From the NCBI RefSeq assembly GCF_022179445.1, contig NZ_BPQU01000026.1, positions 1 to 64,000 of the forward strand: DNA of 64,000 bases, read 5' to 3'. This DNA is from Methylobacterium mesophilicum. GTDB lineage: Bacteria; Pseudomonadota; Alphaproteobacteria; Rhizobiales; Beijerinckiaceae. The stretch's first letter is position 1; every line of letters starts with the position of its first letter. The notes under the pieces were generated by a model, which was given only the letters and a program-made list of their open reading frames with translations, did no database searches and had not been told where the DNA came from. The translations under genes were made by a program, and so were the position numbers. Below are positions 30,208 to 39,683 of the stretch, piece by piece.

Positions 30208-30645
30208 TCAGGCTTCCTCGAAGGTGACGCGGAGCCGTCCGCCCAGCGCGACGGCCGCCTCCTCCATCTGGTCGAGCTTCGTGCCATGGTCGGGATCGAG
30301 GATGCGCCGTACCTCGCTCTCCCCGCGGCCGATGCGATCGGCGAACGCCATCTTGCTGAGGCCGGAGCGCTTCCAGGCCGCGTAGACGGCGGCCTTGGCC
30401 GCCAGCCGGGCTGGAAGGGGAACCGCGTGGCTTGCTGCTCCCGATGGCGCCGCGCCGGGAGGCTCCAGGTCCATGCCGTCTTTGATCCGGCCGCGAACCG
30501 CCGCCGTCAGCGCGTGGCCCATCTCCGTCAGCGCTTCCGATTCCGTGGCGCCGGACGCAATCGCTTCCGGTAGAAACGCCGTATAGGCGTGGATCTCGCC
30601 CCCTTCGCGGTGAAGCTCAACGGGATAGACCCACTCGCTCGGCAT
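30208..30645 (-). CDS. hicB: HicB family antitoxin
   Basis: This 145-residue antitoxin has an N-terminal HicB fold (YPVELHREGGEIHAYTAFLPEAIASGAT) and a C-terminal DNA-binding helix-turn-helix (LSKMAFADRIGRGESEVRRIL). It should neutralise HicA and repress the operon. The hicA gene lies 101 bases upstream on the same strand, in the usual hicA-hicB order, although the gap is longer than usual. It begins with ATG at 30645. Confidence 0.87.
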   Translation of the reverse strand: MPSEWVYPVELHREGGEIHAYTAFLPEAIASGATESEALTEMGHALTAAVRGRIKDGMDLEPPGAAPSGAASHAVPLPARLAAKAAVYAAWKRSGLSKMAFADRIGRGESEVRRILDPDHGTKLDQMEEAAVALGGRLRVTFEEA

Positions 30646-30746
30646 CGTTCGCGTTCCTTATCGTCGGGGGCAAGTCGTGCTGGCCGCGTCGGCCCATGTC
30701 CGGCCTCGTCCCATCACCGGTCTCGCTCCCGCGCCTCAAGCTGGCA

Positions 30747-30953
30747 CTAAAGATCGGCCGGATCGACATCGAGCTGCCGGCAAATCCGGCCGACGTGAAA
30801 CGGACTGAGATCGCCGCTCTGGATTGTGGTGACGGCGTCGCCCAGCCGAGCTCGATAATGACTTCCTTTCCCGCTGCCCCGATCCAATTCCAGGGTGAGG
30901 CCCCGTTTACGTGCGTACCGGCGGAGGGCGCGAATGAGAGCATCCCGCGTCAC
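30747..30953 (-). CDS. hicA: HicA family mRNA-interferase toxin
   Basis: This 68-residue toxin with a double-stranded-RNA-binding-like fold cleaves mRNA. The catalytic histidine is His32 in GKGSHYR, followed by the conserved hydrophobic C-terminus. The start is GTG at 30953 with AGAGGA eight bases upstream. A perfect inverted repeat at 31015-31030 is the probable HicB operator. The toxin looks intact. Confidence 0.85.
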   Translation of the reverse strand: MTRDALIRALRRYARKRGLTLELDRGSGKGSHYRARLGDAVTTIQSGDLSPFHVGRICRQLDVDPADL

Positions 30954-31014
30954 GCGCGATTCCTCTGCTGCGTACCCTCTTATGGCACGCGCTCACGCAT
31001 CCTGCAGCCGAAAT

Positions 31015-31030
31015 CGTACAAAAATGTACG
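31015..31030. promoter_or_regulatory. Inverted repeat operator upstream of hicA
   Basis: CGTACA-AAAA-TGTACG is a perfect inverted repeat 62 bases upstream of hicA. It lies in the 109-base gap after glmU. It is the natural candidate for HicB binding. The half-sites equal those of the palindrome at 20401-20420, but the spacer is four bases here and two there. Confidence 0.5.
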
Positions 31031-31062
31031 TCCTGTGCGAGGCCTGAGTTAGCGGGGCTTAA

Positions 31063-32439
31063 TCACGCCTTGCCCCGCCGGGCCTTCTCGGCCAGCAGCG
31101 CCGCCCGCTTCTCCGCCGCCCAGCCGGGCTTCACAGTCTGTCGGCCGCGGGCGACCGCCATGGCGTCCGCCGGCACGTCGTCGGTGATCACCGAGCCGGA
31201 GGCCACGTAGGCGCCCTCCCCGATGGTGACCGGGGCGACGAGCGCCGAATTCGAGCCGATGAAGGCGCCGGCGCCGATCGTGGTCCGGTGCTTGAGAACG
31301 CCGTCGTAATTGCAGGTGATCGTGCCGGCGCCGATATTGGCCTTCGCGCCGATCTCCGCGTCGCCGAGATAGGTGAGGTGCGCGGCCTTGGCGCCCGCGC
31401 CCATCCGGGCGTTCTTGAGTTCGACGAAGTTGCCGAGTTCCGCGCCCGTCTCGAGGACGGCATGGCCGCGCAGCCGCACGAACGGCCCGATGCGAACGCC
31501 ACCTTCGAGGACGGTGTCGGTGAGGTGCGCGAAGGCCCGCACCGTGCAGCCGTCCCCGACCCGGACGCCCGGCCCGAACACCACGTGCGGCTCCACCACC
31601 ACGTCGCGTCCGAGGATCGTGTCGTGGCTCAGGAACACCGTCTCGGGGGCGACGAGCGTAGCGCCGCCCAGCATGGCGCTGCGGCGCAGCCGGACCTGGA
31701 TCGCGGCCTCGGCCACGGCAAGCTGGATGCGGTCGTTGACGCCCTGCGCCTCCGCCTCGTCCACGGGGACGACCGACACCGAGAGTCCCTCGGCAGCCGC
31801 GAGCGCCACCGCGTCGGGCAGATAGTATTCGCCGGCGGCGTTGTCGTTGCCGATGCGCGTGAGCAGCGCCAGCGCGTGCCGTCCTGCCAAGGCCATGAGA
31901 CCGGCATTGCACAGGGTCACGGCCCGCTCGGCCGGGCTCGCATCCTTTTCCTCGCGGATCGCGAGGACTCGGCTGCCTTCGGTGAGCACCCGGCCGTAGC
32001 CGGTCGGAGTCGGGCTCTCGAACGCGAGCACGGCGACCGCTGCACCCTCCGCCAGGGGCGCGCGAAGGCGCAGAAAGGTTTCGGCGCTGATCAGCGGCGT
32101 GTCGCCGAAGGCGATGACCACGTCGTCATCGGGCGCTTCGAGCACGGCCCGGGCGGCCAGCACCGCGTGAGCGGTGCCCAGGCGCTCGGCCTGCGGGAAG
32201 ACCTGCGCGCCGGGCGCCTCCCGGGCGATCACGGCGGCGACGTCATCGCGGCCGGGCTCGGCCACCACGGCGATCCGGCCGGCGCCCGCTGCCTGCACGG
32301 CGGCCAGCACATGGCCCAGCATGCTGCGCCCGGCGACCCGGTGGAGCACCTTCGGCAGGTCCGAGCGCATCCGCGTGCCCTTCCCGGCCGCGAGCACGAT
32401 GGCGGTGAGGCTGCGTGGGGGCTGGGCGGTCGAAGTCAT
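31063..32439 (-). CDS. glmU: Bifunctional N-acetylglucosamine-1-phosphate uridyltransferase/glucosamine-1-phosphate acetyltransferase
   Basis: This 458-residue enzyme makes UDP-GlcNAc for peptidoglycan and lipid A. The N-terminal pyrophosphorylase domain opens with LAAGKGTRM and the Lys of LPKVLH. The C-terminal left-handed beta-helix acetyltransferase domain contains AHLTYLGDAEIG and NIGAGTITCNYDG, with the catalytic histidine in this region. Length is normal. glmS is on the same strand downstream, beyond the inserted hicAB. Confidence 0.97.
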   Translation of the reverse strand: MTSTAQPPRSLTAIVLAAGKGTRMRSDLPKVLHRVAGRSMLGHVLAAVQAAGAGRIAVVAEPGRDDVAAVIAREAPGAQVFPQAERLGTAHAVLAARAVLEAPDDDVVIAFGDTPLISAETFLRLRAPLAEGAAVAVLAFESPTPTGYGRVLTEGSRVLAIREEKDASPAERAVTLCNAGLMALAGRHALALLTRIGNDNAAGEYYLPDAVALAAAEGLSVSVVPVDEAEAQGVNDRIQLAVAEAAIQVRLRRSAMLGGATLVAPETVFLSHDTILGRDVVVEPHVVFGPGVRVGDGCTVRAFAHLTDTVLEGGVRIGPFVRLRGHAVLETGAELGNFVELKNARMGAGAKAAHLTYLGDAEIGAKANIGAGTITCNYDGVLKHRTTIGAGAFIGSNSALVAPVTIGEGAYVASGSVITDDVPADAMAVARGRQTVKPGWAAEKRAALLAEKARRGKA

Positions 32440-32517
32440 CGCGGGTCCGGGCGTCGTGATTCGGCGCGCGACCGATGGGCCGGACGGCGGCGCTGCGCAA
32501 GGCCGTCCCGCAGAGTC

Positions 32518-34089
32518 TCAGCGCAGCGCCAGCGCCCCGTGATGGGCGGTGCCGTGGGCGTAATGCTCGCGGCGGCGCTCGATCGAACTCGGGATCCGCA
32601 GCGATTCCCGGTACTTGGCCACGGTCCGGCGGGCGATGTCGACGCCCTCGCTGCGCAGCTTCTGCACCAGCGCGTCGTCGGAGAGCACGTCGTCCGGCGT
32701 CTCGCCGTCCACCAGCTGCTTGATCCGGTGGCGCACCGCTTCCGAGGAATGCGCCGCCATGCCGGCCGCGCCCGGGATCGCCGCGGTGAAGAAGTACTTC
32801 ATCTCCAGGGTGCCGCGGCTCGTGCCGATCGCCTTGTTGGAGGTGACCCGGGACACGGTCGATTCGTGCATGCCGATCGCCTCGGCGACGGTCTTCAGGT
32901 TCAGCGGGCGCAGATGCGTGACGCCGTGGACGAAGAACCCGTCCTGCTGGCGCACGATCTCGGTGGCGACCTTCAGGATCGTGCGGGCCCGCTGTTCCAG
33001 CGATCGGGTGAGCCAGTTGGCGTTCTGCAGCGCCTCGGACAGGAAGGCCTTGTCGCCCTCGGCGGAGGCGCCGCGGACGACCCGGGCATAGTAGCTCTGG
33101 TTGACCAGCACCCGCGGCAGCGCCTCGCCATTGAGCTCGACCAGCCAGGACCCGTCCGGGGCGGCGCGCACGAACACGTCCGGGATCAGCACCTCGACGG
33201 CGCTGGAGCCGAAGGCGCGGCCGGGCTTCGGATCGAGCCTCCGGATCTCGCCCAGCATCTCGACGAGATCCTCGTCGTCCACGCCGCACAGGCGGCGCAG
33301 GGCGGTGAAATCGCGCTTGGCCACGAGGTCGAGGCGGGAGACCAGGGCCTGCATCGCAGGGTCGTACCGGTCGCGCTCGCGCAGCTGGATCGCCAGGCAC
33401 TCGGCGAGGTCCCGGGCGGCGATGCCGGGTGGGTCGAAGCTCTGGACCTGGGTCAGCACCCGGGCCACCGTGTCGGCGTCCGCGCCGAGGCGCTGGGCCA
33501 CGCCCTCGACCGTCTCGCGCAGGTATCCGGCCTCGTCGACCGCGTCGATCAGGAACCCGCCGATCAGCCGCTCGACCGGATCCCGGGTCGCCAGCTCGAG
33601 CTGGCCCACGAGGTGGTCGCGCAGGGAAATCTCGGCCGTCAGGGCCGCCTCGAAATCCGGCGCCTCGGAATCGAAGCTGCCCCCGCTGCTGCCGTAGGGC
33701 GGCGGGGTCAGCGAGAGCATGTCGCCCGCGGAGGATTCCTGGACCTGCGTCGGGGCGTCATCGGGGAAGACGTTGTCGAGCCGTGCGTCGAAATCGGTGT
33801 CAATCTCGCCGCGACTCGGATTGAGTTCCGGCGGTTGCCACGAATCGGGGTCGGATGCGTCGAACGGCTCGCCCGAGGTCTCGCTCGACGGACCGGCCGC
33901 GTCCGCGTCACCGGTCGCGGGGCCATCGGCTTCGGCGCGTTCCAGCAGGGGGTTCCGCTCCAGCTCGGTCTCGACATAGGCGGCGAGATCGAGGTGCGAC
34001 AGTTGCAGGAGTTTGATCGCTTGCAGGAGCTGCGGCGTCATCACCAGGGCCTGGCCCTGACGCACTTCCAGCCGTTGCACCAAACTCAT
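32518..34089 (-). CDS. rpoN: RNA polymerase sigma-54 factor
   Basis: This 523-residue sigma factor directs transcription from -24/-12 promoters with AAA+ activators. It shows the glutamine-rich region I (RLEVRQGQALVMTPQLLQAI), an acidic region II (about residues 55-130), the core-binding domain, a helix-turn-helix (TVAEAIGMHESTVSRV) and the C-terminal RpoN box (ARRTVAKYRE). The ATG at 34089 (MSLVQRLE) is preferred over an in-frame TTG at 34101. It is transcribed towards glmU, with 78 bases between stop and start. Confidence 0.95.
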   Translation of the reverse strand: MSLVQRLEVRQGQALVMTPQLLQAIKLLQLSHLDLAAYVETELERNPLLERAEADGPATGDADAAGPSSETSGEPFDASDPDSWQPPELNPSRGEIDTDFDARLDNVFPDDAPTQVQESSAGDMLSLTPPPYGSSGGSFDSEAPDFEAALTAEISLRDHLVGQLELATRDPVERLIGGFLIDAVDEAGYLRETVEGVAQRLGADADTVARVLTQVQSFDPPGIAARDLAECLAIQLRERDRYDPAMQALVSRLDLVAKRDFTALRRLCGVDDEDLVEMLGEIRRLDPKPGRAFGSSAVEVLIPDVFVRAAPDGSWLVELNGEALPRVLVNQSYYARVVRGASAEGDKAFLSEALQNANWLTRSLEQRARTILKVATEIVRQQDGFFVHGVTHLRPLNLKTVAEAIGMHESTVSRVTSNKAIGTSRGTLEMKYFFTAAIPGAAGMAAHSSEAVRHRIKQLVDGETPDDVLSDDALVQKLRSEGVDIARRTVAKYRESLRIPSSIERRREHYAHGTAHHGALALR

Positions 34090-34101
34090 CAGCGGCCCCA
34101 A

Positions 34102-34702
34102 TGCCCTTTCAGCGTGAACGACCAGCCGGGCGACGCTGCCAGCGGCATGGTTATTGCTTCTCGTGCACGATCACCTCTAAACCGATCTCCAGCGCCCGTC
34201 AAAGTACGTGGCTGCTCAACGGTGTTGGCAAGTTCCTGTTCGGGGCCGGCTCGTGGTGCCGAAGCCACATCCGATGGGTCTCCAATCTCGCGACGAAGCT
34301 TTAACGAAGCTCTGCACGTCTGCAGCGGCCCCGGAGCAGGTACGAGCATCCGCTCAGGCTACCGCAGAACTGTCCGACGATATAGTCCGGCCGAAACGCG
34401 ATATTATGGAATGAAACGGGTTACGTTGGCAGTTAATTAAAAGATCGTGCTTTAGATTAACAAGTAATTTGCGAAATTTTAGATGTCGGTATTTTCGGTT
34501 TACGCCGTTCTGACTGCTCTTCGCAGAACGTTGGACTGGTCGAGGCATGCCGAGGAAGAGTTCCGCCGCGCCCGCGACCGGCGCAAGCCGGTGGATCGGC
34601 AAGAGGCTGCCCGCAGGGCTGCAACGTGCGCTAGGGACCATGGGTGTGGACGACGGGCGCTGTCAGGCTGCTGGTCGGGGGCGTTGCGACGCAAAAAGCA
34701 TC
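34102..34702. other. Intergenic region upstream of rpoN
   Basis: About 600 bases between rpoN and tRNA-Leu. Part of it (about 34380-34500) is clearly more AT-rich than the surroundings and probably holds the rpoN promoter, reading left. I see no gene or RNA I can support apart from the tRNA that follows. Confidence 0.35.
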
Positions 34703-34789
<87 letters not shown>

Positions 34790-34823
34790 ATGGGCCCCTC
34801 GGTAGCCGCGACGGGGCACGCGA

Positions 34824-36023
34824 TCAAGCCGGGGGCGTCCAGCTGTACAGCCAGGCGTAGCGGTCGCGCATGCCGTCGGGGCCGAGGCGGGCCATGACGG
34901 CGTTGCGGGCGAGGCCCACGAGGCCGCCGGCGTGGTAGGTCCGGCCGTTGGCGCGGGCGGCCTTCTGCACCCGCCGCACCCGGGCGGTGCGGTCCGTGGC
35001 GTAAGCCGCGAGCGCCGCCGGGACGTCCGCGTGGTCGGTGAGCGAGCGCGTCAGCACGGCGGCGTCTTCGATCGCGAGGGCCGCGCCCTGCGCCAGGTAG
35101 GGCAGGACCGGATGGGCGGCGTCCCCGATCAGCGCGACCCGGCCGGAGGCCAGCGGGCGGGCCACGGTCCGGTCGGCGAGTGACCAGACCAGCCAGGAAT
35201 CGGGCAGGCCCAGAAGGTCGCGCAGCGGTCCGGCGCAGCCACGGAAATGGGCGCGCAGCACGGCGGGCTCGCCGAGGCGGCCCCAATCCTCGTCGCCCAC
35301 CGCCTCGGGCACCACCGCCACGACGTTGAGGAAGCGTCCGCTCCGCACCGGATAGTGGACGACGTGCCGGCCGCGGCCGAGCCACAGGCCGGTGGCCGGG
35401 CCCTGCAGCGGCTCCGGCACCGCATCGCTCGGGATCAGGGCGCGCCATGCGGCCGCGCGGCCCGGCCGGATCGGGGCCGCGTCGAGATGGCCGCGCAGGC
35501 GGGAGCGCAGGCCGTCGGCGCCGATGACGAGGTCGAACGGCAAGGCCTGCGTGCCGCCGCTGCTGCTCTCGGCGGTCAGGACTGCGCCGGCATCGGTCTC
35601 GGCCAGCCCGGTGATGGCGCGGCCCATCATCAGGCGGATCGCCGGGCGGCTGCGTAGGGCGTCGAGCAGCAGCGTCTGCAGGTCGGCCCGGTGGATCACG
35701 TAATAGGGCGCACCGAAGCGCTGCTGCGCCGGCCCGCCGAGGCTGACGCCGCCGATCCTCCGGCCGCTGTCGAGGGCGCGGACCTCGACCGCCGGCGGCT
35801 CGCTCGCGGCCCTGCGCAGCGCCGCGGAGAGGCCGAGGTCGGCCAGCACCCGGCTGGCGTTCGGGGAGATCTGTATCCCGGCCCCGACTTCGCTGAAGCC
35901 GGTGCGGCGCTCGATCACCGTGACGGAATGCCCGGCATCCGACAGCGCCAGGGCGGCGGTCAGACCGCCGATCCCGGCCCCGACGATCCCGATTTCCAAG
36001 GGCGTTCGACTGTCCGTGGGCAA
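34824..36023 (-). CDS. FAD-dependent monooxygenase (salicylate/6-hydroxynicotinate hydroxylase type)
   Basis: This flavoprotein hydroxylase of about 399 residues has the FAD motif GIVGAGIGG near its N-terminus, the DG motif (GADGLRSRLRG) in the middle and GDAAHPVLPYLAQGAALAIEDA towards the end. All three classical class A monooxygenase motifs are intact. There is no ATG or GTG before the first motif, so the start must be TTG at 36023 or 35999; the former is given. It follows a zinc-finger gene after 11 bases. The substrate is unknown. Confidence 0.85.
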   Translation of the reverse strand: MPTDSRTPLEIGIVGAGIGGLTAALALSDAGHSVTVIERRTGFSEVGAGIQISPNASRVLADLGLSAALRRAASEPPAVEVRALDSGRRIGGVSLGGPAQQRFGAPYYVIHRADLQTLLLDALRSRPAIRLMMGRAITGLAETDAGAVLTAESSSGGTQALPFDLVIGADGLRSRLRGHLDAAPIRPGRAAAWRALIPSDAVPEPLQGPATGLWLGRGRHVVHYPVRSGRFLNVVAVVPEAVGDEDWGRLGEPAVLRAHFRGCAGPLRDLLGLPDSWLVWSLADRTVARPLASGRVALIGDAAHPVLPYLAQGAALAIEDAAVLTRSLTDHADVPAALAAYATDRTARVRRVQKAARANGRTYHAGGLVGLARNAVMARLGPDGMRDRYAWLYSWTPPA

Positions 36024-36034
36024 TGTGGGGTGTG

Positions 36035-36292
36035 CTACTCCGCGGCGACCGAGGCCGTGTCGTGCCAGACGCAGGCCTGCGGATCCGCCTCTTCGGCCTT
36101 GAGGCCGGCGCGGTAGCGATAGAGCGTCGAGCAGTACTGGCAGATGATCTCGGTGTCGGCGCCCATGTCGAGGAACACGTGCGGGTGATCGAACGGCGGC
36201 AGCGCGCCGATGCACATGAATTCCTTCACCCCGACAGCGACCACCGGGACGCCCGGCTCGTTGTGGAAGTGCGGTACCGCCTTGCCTGCCAT
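36035..36292 (-). CDS. Zinc-finger CHCC domain protein (NDUFS6-like)
   Basis: This 85-residue protein has the pattern Cys27, His36 (with His38), Cys51-x2-Cys54 (IICQYCSTLY), typical of the short CHCC zinc-finger proteins related to complex I subunit NDUFS6 in alphaproteobacteria. The ATG at 36292 (MAGKAVPHF) fits the family start. It is divergent from map and upstream of the FAD monooxygenase gene. A role in respiratory complex I assembly is known for the mitochondrial relative and only inferred here. Confidence 0.85.
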   Translation of the reverse strand: MAGKAVPHFHNEPGVPVVAVGVKEFMCIGALPPFDHPHVFLDMGADTEIICQYCSTLYRYRAGLKAEEADPQACVWHDTASVAAE

Positions 36293-36506
36293 ACGGCCCT
36301 CGCCTGCCTCAGACCCGTCCACGGGGCGAATCTGCCCGGGCATCCCCGGGCGCCATGATCCCGCTTATGCCGCCAGCCCCGCGGCCCGCGCAAGCCTCCC
36401 CCGCCGCGCGTCCGCGCGCCGTTCCGCGCATGCGGCTTGGCCTGCCGCGCCCCGCGCCGTACATATGAGGGACACCCGTCCTCCGACGCCGCAAAAAGTC
36501 TCGACG

Positions 36507-37334
36507 ATGCAACAGGAACAGGCCACCGCGCAGGGTACGCGTCGGGCGCCGGAGCCGCCGATCCACGGCCCGGAGGGATTCGAGGGCATGCGCCGGGCCG
36601 GGCGCCTGACGGCCGAGGCCCTGGATGTCCTGATGGAGGCGACCCAGCCCGGCGTCACCACCGAGGACCTCGACAAGCTCGCCTACACCTTCGCCATGGA
36701 TCACGGCGCCTATCCGGCCTCGCTGCTCTATCGCGGCTATCCGAAGTCGATCTGCACCTCGATCAATCACGTGGTCTGCCACGGCATCCCGAACGACAAG
36801 CCCCTGCGCGAGGGCGACATCGTCAACCTGGATTGCTGCCTGATCCTCGATGGCTGGCACGGCGATTCAAGCCGGATGGCCTATGTCGGCGAGGTTCCCC
36901 GCAAGGCGCAGCGTCTGTGCGAGATCACCTACGAGGCGCTGATGCGCGGCGTCGCGGCCGTGAAGCCGGGCGGATCGACCAACGATATCGGCCGGGCGAT
37001 CCAGACGTTCGCCGAGAGCGAGCGCTGCTCGGTGGTGCGCGACTTCTGCGGCCACGGGCTGGGGCGGATCTACCACGACGCCCCCACGATCCTGCACTAC
37101 GTCGAGGCCAGCTACGACGTGCCCCTGAAGCCCGGCCAGTTCTTCACGATCGAGCCGATGATCAATCTCGGCCGCCCGGCCGTGAAGGTCCTGGGCGACG
37201 GCTGGACCGCGGTGACCCGGGACCGCTCGCTCTCGGCCCAGTTCGAGCACACCGTGGCGGTGACCGAGACCGGCGTCGAGATCTTCACGGTCTCGCCGAA
37301 GGGGCTGCATCAGCCCGTCAACCCGGCGGCCTGA
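36507..37334 (+). CDS. map: Methionine aminopeptidase, type I
   Basis: This 275-residue enzyme removes N-terminal methionine from nascent proteins. The metal ligands are present in DIVNLDCCLILDGWHGD, GHGLGRIYHD, IEPM and the late EHT; HVVCHGIP carries the substrate-binding histidine. The ATG at 36507 is chosen; an in-frame ATG at 36464 would add 14 residues. radC follows after six bases, so they form a two-gene unit. Confidence 0.96.
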   Translation: MQQEQATAQGTRRAPEPPIHGPEGFEGMRRAGRLTAEALDVLMEATQPGVTTEDLDKLAYTFAMDHGAYPASLLYRGYPKSICTSINHVVCHGIPNDKPLREGDIVNLDCCLILDGWHGDSSRMAYVGEVPRKAQRLCEITYEALMRGVAAVKPGGSTNDIGRAIQTFAESERCSVVRDFCGHGLGRIYHDAPTILHYVEASYDVPLKPGQFFTIEPMINLGRPAVKVLGDGWTAVTRDRSLSAQFEHTVAVTETGVEIFTVSPKGLHQPVNPAA

Positions 37335-37340
37335 CCGGCC

Positions 37341-38084
37341 ATGGCGGCGGGCGACGGAGCGGCCGGGCTGTTCCCCGACAGCGCCGCGCCCGTCGCCAAT
37401 GCTAAGGAGCCACCGCCGCATTTCCATGGCCACCGCGACCGCCTGCGGGAGAAGTTCGCGGCGGCCGGGGCCGAGGCGCTGCCGGACTACGAGCTGCTGG
37501 AGCTTGTCTTGTTCCGGGCGATCCCCCGGCGGGACGTGAAGCCCCTGGCCAAGGCCCTGGTCGCCCGGTTCGGCAGCTTCGCCGAGGTCCTGAGTGCCGA
37601 GCCGGCCCGTCTGATGGAGGTCGAGGGCGTGAGCGCCGGGGTTGCGGCCGACCTCAAGCTGATCGAGGCCGCGGGACGGCGGCTCGCCCGCGGCGCACTG
37701 CGCGAGCGCGAACTGCTCAATTCCTGGAGCGCGCTGAGCGAGTATCTGCGGGCCACCATGGCGTTCGCGGCGCGCGAGGAGTTCCGCATCCTGTTCCTCG
37801 ACAAGCGCAACCACTTGATCGCCGACGAGGTCCAGGGCCGCGGCACGGTCGATCACACGCCGGTCTATCCCCGGGAGGTCGCCCGCCGGGCCCTGGAACT
37901 CTCGGCGACCGCGATCATCCTGGCCCACAACCACCCGTCGGGCGATCCCAGTCCGTCCAACGCCGACGTGGCGATGACTCGCGAGATCGTGTCGGTGTTG
38001 GCACCACTGAAGATTGTCGTGCACGACCATATCATCCTGGGTCGAAACGGACATGCCAGCCTGAAAGGCCTCAAGCTGTTCTGA
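37341..38084 (+). CDS. radC: RadC family JAB-domain DNA repair protein
   Basis: This 247-residue protein has an N-terminal helix-hairpin-helix-like region (ARFGSFAEVLSAEPARLMEVEGVSAGVA) and a C-terminal JAMM metal motif (LAHNHPSGDPSPSNAD). The family is linked to DNA repair or recombination, but its enzymatic role remains unclear. It sits downstream of map, a common arrangement in alphaproteobacteria. Confidence 0.95.
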   Translation: MAAGDGAAGLFPDSAAPVANAKEPPPHFHGHRDRLREKFAAAGAEALPDYELLELVLFRAIPRRDVKPLAKALVARFGSFAEVLSAEPARLMEVEGVSAGVAADLKLIEAAGRRLARGALRERELLNSWSALSEYLRATMAFAAREEFRILFLDKRNHLIADEVQGRGTVDHTPVYPREVARRALELSATAIILAHNHPSGDPSPSNADVAMTREIVSVLAPLKIVVHDHIILGRNGHASLKGLKLF

Positions 38085-38179
38085 TCTTCCGGCCGACTTG
38101 AGCGTTGGTGCCCGCGCGTATAGCCCTGCTGGGTGGCGCGTCTCTTGCCTCAAGAGCGGGAGCGTTAGGGAGAATCGGA

Positions 38180-39619
38180 ATGGCGTTGACGGCCTTCGAC
38201 GAGATGAACGGGATCGGCAACGGCGCCGCCGACCCGGCCGCCGTCCGCGACGCCTATGGCAAGCTGAAGACCTGGCTCGAGACCACGCCGCCCGAGCATT
38301 TCAACACCCGCCGCAGCCAGGCCGAGCTGCTGTTCCGCCGGATCGGCATCACCTTCGCGGTCTACGGCGACAACGAATCGACCGAGCGGCTGATCCCGTT
38401 CGATATCATCCCGCGGGTGATCACCAAGCCGGAGTGGGATTTCCTCGAGCGCGGGCTGAAGCAGCGGGTGACCGCGATCAACCTGTTCCTGAAGGACGTC
38501 TACGGCGCGCAGGAATGCATCAAGGCCGGCATCATCCCGGCCGACCTCGTCTACCGCAACGCCCATTACCGGATGGAGATGCGCTCGTTCCGGGTACCGC
38601 ACGACCTGTACGTCCACGTGGCCGGCATCGACATCGTCCGCACCGGCGAGAAGGACTTCTTCGTCCTGGAGGACAACGCCCGGATCCCGTCCGGCGTGTC
38701 CTACATGCTGGAGAACCGGGAGGTGATGCTGCGGCTGTTCCCAGACCTGTTCTCCAAGCACCGGGTCGCGCCGGTCGAGAACTACCCGGACGCCCTGCTG
38801 GCGACCTTGCGCAGCCTCGCACCGGGCTCCACCACGCGCGACCCGACGGTGGTGCTGCTGACCCCCGGCCGCTACAACTCGGCCTTCTACGAGCACTCGT
38901 TCCTGGCCGACAAGCTCGGCGTCGAGCTGGTGGAGGCGTCCGACCTCTTCACCAAGGACGACGTGGTCTACATGCGCACCACCGAGGGGCCGCGCCGGGT
39001 GGACGTCATCTATCGCCGCCTCGACGACGACTTCCTGGATCCCCTGGTGTTCCGTCCCGATTCGGTCCTCGGCGTGCCGGGCCTGATGAACGCGTACGAG
39101 CGCGGCTCCGTGACCCTGGCCAACGCCGTCGGCACCGGCATCTCGGACGACAAGGCCGTCTACAGCTACATGCCGGAGATCGTGAAGTTCTTCACCGGCG
39201 AGGAGCCGATCCTGCACAACGTGCCGACCTATCGCTGCCGCGAGAAGGAGTCCTTCGCCTACGTGATGGACAACCTGTCCGAGCTGGTGGTGAAGGAGGT
39301 CAACGGCTCGGGCGGCTACGGCATGCTGGTCGGGCCGCATGCGAGCAAGCGCGAGATCGAGGATTTCGCCAAGAAGCTCAAGCATGCCCCGGACGGCTTC
39401 ATCGCCCAGCCGACCCTCTCGCTCTCGACCTGCCCGACCTTCGTGGCCTCCGGAGTCGCCCCGCGCCACGTCGACCTGCGGCCCTTCGTGCTCAACGGCG
39501 CGGACCAGATCCGCATCGTGCCCGGGGGGCTGACCCGCGTCGCGCTGAAAGAGGGGTCCCTGGTCGTCAATTCCAGCCAGGGCGGTGGTACGAAGGACAC
39601 CTGGGTGCTCGACGCTTAA
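38180..39619 (+). CDS. Circularly permuted ATP-grasp protein
   Basis: This 479-residue protein of the circularly permuted ATP-grasp type 2 family (DUF404/DUF407 group) is predicted to ligate an amino group to a carboxylate using ATP. Recognisable segments are TFAVYGDNESTERLIPFDIIPRV, the FVLEDNARIPSGVSYMLENR nucleotide loop, and VVKEVNGSGGYGMLVGP near residue 375. The ATG at 38180 has AGGGAGA upstream. It heads a four-gene cluster with the alpha-E protein, a transglutaminase-like protein and the proteasome-like Anbu. This cluster has been proposed as a peptide-synthesis or protein-tagging system. Confidence 0.9.
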   Translation: MALTAFDEMNGIGNGAADPAAVRDAYGKLKTWLETTPPEHFNTRRSQAELLFRRIGITFAVYGDNESTERLIPFDIIPRVITKPEWDFLERGLKQRVTAINLFLKDVYGAQECIKAGIIPADLVYRNAHYRMEMRSFRVPHDLYVHVAGIDIVRTGEKDFFVLEDNARIPSGVSYMLENREVMLRLFPDLFSKHRVAPVENYPDALLATLRSLAPGSTTRDPTVVLLTPGRYNSAFYEHSFLADKLGVELVEASDLFTKDDVVYMRTTEGPRRVDVIYRRLDDDFLDPLVFRPDSVLGVPGLMNAYERGSVTLANAVGTGISDDKAVYSYMPEIVKFFTGEEPILHNVPTYRCREKESFAYVMDNLSELVVKEVNGSGGYGMLVGPHASKREIEDFAKKLKHAPDGFIAQPTLSLSTCPTFVASGVAPRHVDLRPFVLNGADQIRIVPGGLTRVALKEGSLVVNSSQGGGTKDTWVLDA

Positions 39620-39683
39620 AGGTTCAACGCCTCACCCATCCAGACGCGCCGCCTGCCGCCGAGCCGATCCGAGTTCGCACACC

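Noticed and set aside
31288..34440. Open frame of over 1000 codons on the plus strand opposite glmU, and rpoN
   Set aside because: It is the complement of well-recognised genes in very GC-rich DNA, with arginine, glycine and histidine-rich translation and no family resemblance. The same applies to long antisense frames at 415-2337, 50353-53328 and 58389-61835.
36455..36475. GTACATATGA upstream of map as a third copy of the CGTACA operator
   Set aside because: Only one half-site is present and the second arm does not match; it is probably chance.
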